NCBI GenBank assembly: GCA_905221605.1
Contig: CAJNDS010002666.1
Coordinates: 1-64,000 of the forward strand
Length of the DNA: 64,000 bases
Reading direction: 5' to 3'
Origin: Symbiodinium natans
Lineage: Eukaryota; Sar; Dinophyceae; Suessiales; Symbiodiniaceae
Shown here piece by piece: positions 58,201-64,000 of the stretch. The notes beneath the pieces were generated by a model. The model was given only the letters and a program-made list of their open reading frames with translations. It did no database searches and was not told where the DNA came from. Both the position numbers and the translations under genes were made by a program. Each line of letters begins with the position of its first letter. Position 1 is the stretch's first letter.

Positions 58201-60480
58201 AGGCAGGCGGTCAGTGATGCTGTATCCTCTGCTTGGGCCATGGCATGATGGAACACGACTGCCATCTTCGCATGCCTGCTAACCCCTTTTTTGGCCTGAG
58301 GCCCGAACTGCTTTCACGCTACGCCGGCTTTGTCTCTGCAGCAAACTCATGGCCATCACCCAGTCTCCTCCGACAGAGGAGAAGCCCTAGAGTCGAAAAG
58401 ATCGCATGCGTGCGGCCCGCTCCCCGAATCGTTGGACATGTGCTGTTCATTGCGCTGTCACATCTTGGACTTCAAACATCTTTCCCTCAGATCGAACTGT
58501 CACATCCAGAGATTAAGAAGCACAATTAGCAGCAGGACGCTTGCTTAAACCATCCTACCACATGCGACCTGCCAATTTCCATGTTGACGGAAGGGGATGG
58601 TCCTCTTCCATCGCAGGCGCTCAGTAGCGAGTTCAGGGTGATCTGATTTGCTTTTAATGACCTGGTGGAACAACAGCTCCCACCACTCCCTCCACACCCT
58701 TGCAGCAACAGCATTGGACCAACTGGAACTGAGAATGCTGCCAGTTTTCCAGTGCGGCCAGAAGCTTCATGACGCGAGAGCCCTCGGAAGAAGGCAAACC
58801 GGTGCCGGCCCCAAGGCACCCACATGGGCAAAAGGCAACCACACTCTAATCCCGATTGCGACGCCCTTGCGGCTACTTTTGCAGCATAGCAGACACAGCA
58901 AAACACGACCTAGCACGGAGTACCGAAAACAATCCTCGACTCAAACCCCATCATGATGCTCTACAGACCTGACTGTTCGAGGCAAGACTCTTCGGTCTGG
59001 ATCAAACACGCGATGCAAAGTTCTTTCTTATATAGCAGGACAGTCCGGAAGTCCGGAAAACTGAAACCATACAGCTGCAACTCTGGACGCCGAATGTCGC
59101 ACCTAGGACCTAATATCGCCTGGTAGCCCACAAACAGTTGAGCGAGAAAGGAAGCGCCCGCGACCATGCTGTAGATAGGTTTGGGGGGCTTCGGGTCATA
59201 AAGCCTGCTCACCGCGGCCGCAAGCTGTAATGACCTGAGCCAGGAACACAAACCGAGCTGTGCAGACTCTGAACCTGTCGATCCGCATAGTGGACCCACA
59301 GGGCAACATTCTGCATATGTAATGTGTAGATTCACGTACAGACACGTGACATCGTATATGCGATGATATGCATGTAGTACATATACTGTGATCAAGCACA
59401 AACGATTTTTTGATCATGTTGTTAGACTTATGTGACAGCCTTCCTGGTGCAAGGACCCCGTGGCCGACATCCCTCGTGTTTTCCCTTTCTCAGCTCTGTC
59501 AGTGTTGCCGCTCCTATTCATCTGGTGTTGCTTCTCCTGATCGGAAGACCGCAAACATTCACATTTATCCACCCTTCCTCTAAACCTTCAAACGCGTTGC
59601 TAAGCTAGCCCTTGCTGCGTCGAAGGTGCGGTGTTGCAAGTCACAATGTCTGGGTGATGCAAGCCGCCTGAGGCACGTCCATGATTCCCTTAAGCAGCTT
59701 CAAAGCACGATAATGGTGTCAAACCGAGGGGCTTGGGCACACCAGATCTTGAAGGATCTGAAGCGCCGGCTGCCACAGTGTGGCTGTGGAGCAGGAGCTA
59801 ATGGCTGTATTCAGAAGCGTGGTGTCCTCTCAGGGCTTTTTTCTACAACCAAGGCTAAAGCGCCTTGGAACAATATGGTACAAGGCATTCAGCTCATTGG
59901 TGCTGACAAGCTGCACTCTGGCTGCCTCTGAGCTTTAAGCCGCAGACACATGCCAAAGCGGACCTCCAACGACCTGACACAGCTGATGCAGCAGCTGTGG
60001 CAGCCACTGCATCCACCTGCCACTGGCAAGGCAGTCAACGCAGCCTCTGGAGCAACACCGATTCTTTCGTCACCCTCGGACTGCTGCAACTCCTCTCTCC
60101 CTGTGATGCAAGAGGTCGGATGGGCATGGAGCTGGCATGCCTTGTCAGCCTCTTGGAAGACCACTCGAACAGCTGCTTGCCACCCATCTGAGCGAGCGCA
60201 TGCCTGACATGTCAGATGTGATGTGCACGTTGCATTGTTTCAAGCAGCGATGCACTCAGCAATCCAACAAGCCAACTCACCAAAACGACACGAGATCAGC
60301 CGAAAGCAACATGATCCAAAACGAGCTGCCTTTGCCCAGCTGTTGTAGGTCACCTGGAATTCGACGAATGCAAATTGAGGAAGGGTCCAGCTTTCTTGTC
60401 ACAAGCCACCTGGTCTGGCTGGTAGCCTTCGGCCCGGAGCGCGGCGACCAATGCCGCAGCACCGGCCTTAGAAGGAAAAG
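55240..60480. other. No confirmed gene
   Basis: Many short frames. A minus-strand stretch at 58640-58720 (VWREWWELLFHQVIKSKSDH) is coding-like, and an overlapping frame contains ANQITLNSLLSACD, which resembles a PPR motif. Neither could be built into a gene. Confidence 0.3.
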
Positions 60481-60519
60481 GGATGGAGAACTGATGGAGA
60501 AGAAGGAGAGGTGGAGGAA

Positions 60520-60545
60520 ACGAGAGAGGGAGAGAGAGAGAGGGG
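60520..60545 (+). repeat. GA-rich tract
   Basis: Short (GAGA)n stretch; a second lies at 60736-60785. Confidence 0.8.
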
Positions 60546-61399
60546 AGCATGCAGCACACACCAAGAGCGGGGGAGTGATGGGAGTGGTGGTGACAGGAAA
60601 ATTAGGGCAGAACTTCCTGGGCATGGCCCTGCCAAGAGATACAAACAAATTTATTGTTAAAAAAAACGAAACAAAAAAGGTATAAATGTTGATTTAACAG
60701 TGTACACACATGTACACATATTTTACGGATATACAGGGGAAGGGAGAAGGAGAGGGAGAGAGAGAAAGAGAAAGAGAGAGAGCGATAGACAGATGCGAAC
60801 ACTTGTGTCTCCGTGTCCCGCCCCCGCCTCCGTTACGCACGTTTGCATACCTATGTCGCAGGCTTGTCGCGGGCTCCCAAATGCAAGATGGTTGCAAGGA
60901 CGGGCGTGTCGCGGAGGCTTGTCGCAAGAAGAACGGGCCTTGTTAATTACCAACCCTCCCCAGAAGAGATGTACATCCTGGTGTTGTTTTGATTGGGCAA
61001 TGAAGTCGCAGAGTGTCAGTTGCATGGCAGAAGCGAAACTTTCTTAGTTCTTCCAGAACTTTCGAGACTCTAGACTCTAGACATGAAGACGCAAGCTGGC
61101 ACAGCAGTTTGCAATTGCAGAAGGGCACTTGCAGTTATATGATACAATAGTGGGAACCAGGAAGATTATGAACGAATTGAGCAAAACAAGACCATGGGCG
61201 CGAGACTCTCCCAGTAGTTAGTTGTCCTCCATGCTTTTTACTTTTGGCTTGAAAGTACGTCAGCGAGGACATCGACACGCATGGCTCCGTTGACGTCGAG
61301 TCCAGCATCTACGCACATCGAATGTTTCGAGCCATGTTTCGTAATAGCCATTGGGCCTAGCCCAGCTTGGAACAAGCTTCCCAGATCCGGGTTGTGCCA

Positions 61400-62603
61400 A
61401 GGCCGCGGCGCTTTCGGCCGGCGCGGCGCTGTAGGCTGCAATGGCAGCATTGTATGTCTGAAGGTCGGGACAACTTGGCACCTGGACTGCAAAGAAGAAA
61501 CTAAAAAAACAAGAACTGGGGAACCTTTCAGAGGTGACAACTCGAGTCGCAGAAGAAGCAACTTTTCCAAGCTCCAGCCTGAGCGAGGTGCAGGGCCAAT
61601 TTCCATCTTCGTGCACGCTGGCAGGCAGCCAAAGCCACGTTGCAGCCTGTGCCGTGTCTTTCTGGAGAGTTTCTGCAGACGGAAGAGAACGGAGACACTT
61701 TCAGGCGTTGTGCTTCCCACTGTGATGTGGATGCATGCCAGTGAAGCCCCATCCCAAGTGCCATCCAGTTGCTGCTGGTGCTTGGGCTCAGCGGCACAAG
61801 TCCCAAAACCTCACAGAGTCTTCGCTCACACCATCGTTTGGACAAAGTGTGAATCGAAAACTTTGGCTGGTCCTCTTTTGCCATTCGATCCGTAGATCTT
61901 CCGCTTCAACATCGGCATCAAAAGTTGATTCGCGATGCAGTGCATAGCATTAAAACTGGACTGGTTCAGCTTTGGCAGTTGATGAATCAATCTGAATCAT
62001 GGGATGCCTCGCACTCAACCTGAGAACCTTTCGTGTGAGTTGTGGAGCTCGAAAAAGACACGCTGAATCCAAGCCGGCCATCAACGGAACCGAGAACCAG
62101 TGGCCAAACAAAGGAAACTCAGAAGCCCAGCAGCCCCCAAATCAAAGTCTGCTCGGCATCAGTTTCGCTGAGAAACGACAACGTCATGGCGAGGATAGAC
62201 TGTTAGACTCTCCGCTCTTTCGCGCGCCTTACTAGTAGCAAGATGTGTCTGGTGCAGCCACGCGTGCTTCGCGCCAGCGGCGTGAGCGTGAAAAGGCTGC
62301 CAGGGCGGCATCCTGGAGCCGCGCATCGCGAAGCTCTGCCTCTGGCAGTCAATGCTGGCCAATGTTGACCACACCCTCGAGCAGAAGCAAAGAGCAATAT
62401 ACAGGAGAAGCAACATAAAGAGCAATAATGAGCAATATGCAGCGCTGGCAACTCTGGGCATTCGCCCGATCAGGAGTCCGAGTGGCTGGAATCTCCGCTG
62501 CCAAGGCCACGGCCCGCTGCCAGCTTGAGCGCCGCGCCAGGGCGGCCACATGACCTGTTCGCTCCGCGAGCGCTGGCCTGCCACTTTGCGAAAGCGATCT
62601 CAT
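61400..62603 (-). CDS. PPR-like protein gene, split
   Basis: PPR proteins bind organellar RNA through 35-residue helical pairs. Segments on the minus strand in order: 62603 down to about 62449, with start ATG (MRSLSQSGRPALAERTGHVA, then ALARRSSWQRAVALAAEI); 62232-62336 (ELRDARLQDAALAAFSRSRR, then WREARVAAPD); 61563-61647 (GCNVALAACQRARRWKLALH, then LAQAGAWKS); 61410-61481 (VPSCPDLQTYNAAIAAYSAA). Each resembles PPR helices (NAAISACEKGGQWQLAL, PDVVTYNALISA in relatives). Acceptors are visible for some segments; exact junctions were not resolved and the C-terminus is open. Confidence 0.5.
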
Positions 62604-64000
62604 GATCTGGGAGATTCTGATCTCAGGATATCTCAGGTGACTATGTGGTGACCCTCAACTGTTCGAAAGATCCGCCTGGATTGCGGCCTCGCTTGGCCAG
62701 CGCTGTCCATGCGCTGCCATGGTGCAAGTCTCAAGCTCCGCTACGGTGCTTCTGCGGCCGGACCGGGGTTTGGATGCAACTTGGTGTCTTCGTCTTCTGA
62801 GGATGAACTCGGGAACTCCAAGTGCAACGTCTGACATCAGGAAGGAAAGCCCTACAGCCAGCTTGGAGTGCAGGCATTGTGGCTTCGACCACAGAGTGGT
62901 AAGGCCATCTGTGAGCCGTGTGCGTCTTCTTTTTTGCAGCAATTGCTGAGGTTAAGCTTTGCAGCTTTTAGCTTCCGGGGTGCATGCAGAAAGCGATGCC
63001 ACCAGCACGGTTCGCCAAGCGAACGCGGCTTTCCAGGCGAACCTGCCAGAAGTAATGACAGAAGCAATGACTCCACATTGACTCCCATTGACATTGCGGT
63101 CATAGCGTTCGTGGACTCCAGCGGGAGTCTGGGGCAGGCACGGCGCACTGGACCTGAGACTTCAGCAACTCTTTCAAGATGCCCGACCTGTTGGGCAAGC
63201 GAAGTGAGCAACACGAACTCGTGCTTCCGTGTTTCATGTGCTGCAGTCTTTCGCAAGCTCCTTGGCAGTCTGCAAACTGATCTTGTTTGGCATCTGCTTG
63301 CTCGGCTTAGGTATCCCTCCTCACGTTGCTGCTTCGCAGCCTGTGTGTGGCCCACGCCTTCTCGGAAGGGGGCTTGTCAAAAACTAGCTTCGCTCCAGCA
63401 AGTGCAAACACACACTTGCAAGGCCAAGGAGATCCAAGGAGATAGCATCTCGCAGCAACGTCTAGTTGCTATAGTTTGCTTGAAAAGGTGCTTCCTTTAC
63501 CCAACTCAATCCACAGCAGCTATCCGTCGTCTGGCAGGATCTATGTGATGATCTCGCTTCGGCCCAACTGCAGCGACAAAACATGAACCATGTCTGTTAC
63601 TCTCGTAGGGCGGTGGACGCCCAATCCCTGACAACCAACGCACCAAATGCATGCTCTTCGAGCCATCGGTGACGTTGGGAGACTGCAACCAAAAAGAACA
63701 AGAGCTGCATGGCAAATTCTGCCTGATCCAGGCCTTGCTGACTACATCTCTGGATTGAGGTACAGCCAAGTTTTGTGGAACAACGGTCAATCCTTGTGCA
63801 AGGTCGCCAGATCTATGGCGTGGCACCAGCACCGGGACCCTGATTCTCAGAGATCCTCGGGCCAGCCTCGTCATGCCTCATCGCACCACGGCCGCTGTGA
63901 AGCTCCCTGTTGCTACGTTGCTGGCGGCACTACCATAGGCACGGCTGGTCAGAACCAAAGGGTCCTCTTGGAGAGTCTCGAGCGCCTGCAGGGACTTGCG
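62604..64000. other. No recognised gene
   Basis: Open frames on both strands with no domain. 5' exons or a promoter of the PPR-like gene could lie here. Confidence 0.35.

Overview
The window looks like nuclear DNA of a dinoflagellate, most likely a Symbiodinium-like species. The evidence is TTTAGGG-type telomere-like arrays, a Ty1/copia element of the kind common in these genomes, a degenerate copy of the dinoflagellate spliced leader inside an LTR, genes split by introns with GA-AG, GC-AG and GT-AG ends, and recognisable exons that all lie on one strand from 26 to 63 kb. No bacterial-type gene, operon, rRNA, tRNA or CRISPR array was seen.

Layout. 0.5-5.7 kb: a decayed copia retrotransposon on the minus strand (gag-like part, half an integrase, a linker with an internal minisatellite, reverse transcriptase with YVDD, RNase H). 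6.9-17.8 kb: a nested block. Its outermost parts are short TAGACCCCTAT arrays in opposite orientation on the two sides. Inside these are degenerate TTTAGGG arrays, and at the centre is an 8.83-kb LTR element (7877-16706). The element has about 266-bp direct LTRs beginning TG, a TAGGG target duplication, a primer-binding site matching the anticodon arm of tRNA-Met as in Drosophila copia, a polypurine tract, and one long plus-strand coding track of about 2,600 codons broken by about eight frameshifts and one TGA. This track encodes a WW domain, an S1-like fold, two triplets of CCCH zinc fingers and an acidic/basic tail with KKKRK, but no reverse transcriptase or integrase that I can find. This is the strongest candidate for an undescribed system in the window.

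17.8-26 kb: mostly minisatellites and inverted repeats, with no recognised gene. 26-41 kb: a minus-strand run of intron-containing genes: a short C-terminal exon pair, a coiled-coil protein, a small conserved-looking gene, a protein with a signal peptide, a complete seven-exon aldo/keto reductase, and pieces of a TBC (Rab-GAP) gene. 44-48 kb: a satellite domain with duplicated and inverted parts around a 700-bp block of pure trinucleotides. 48-55 kb: microsatellites, some exon-like segments, and a striking array of 19-nt palindromes with a 204-bp higher-order unit. 61.2-62.6 kb: a split minus-strand PPR-like gene.

Exon structures were inferred by reading frames and splice signals by eye. No database search or transcript was available.
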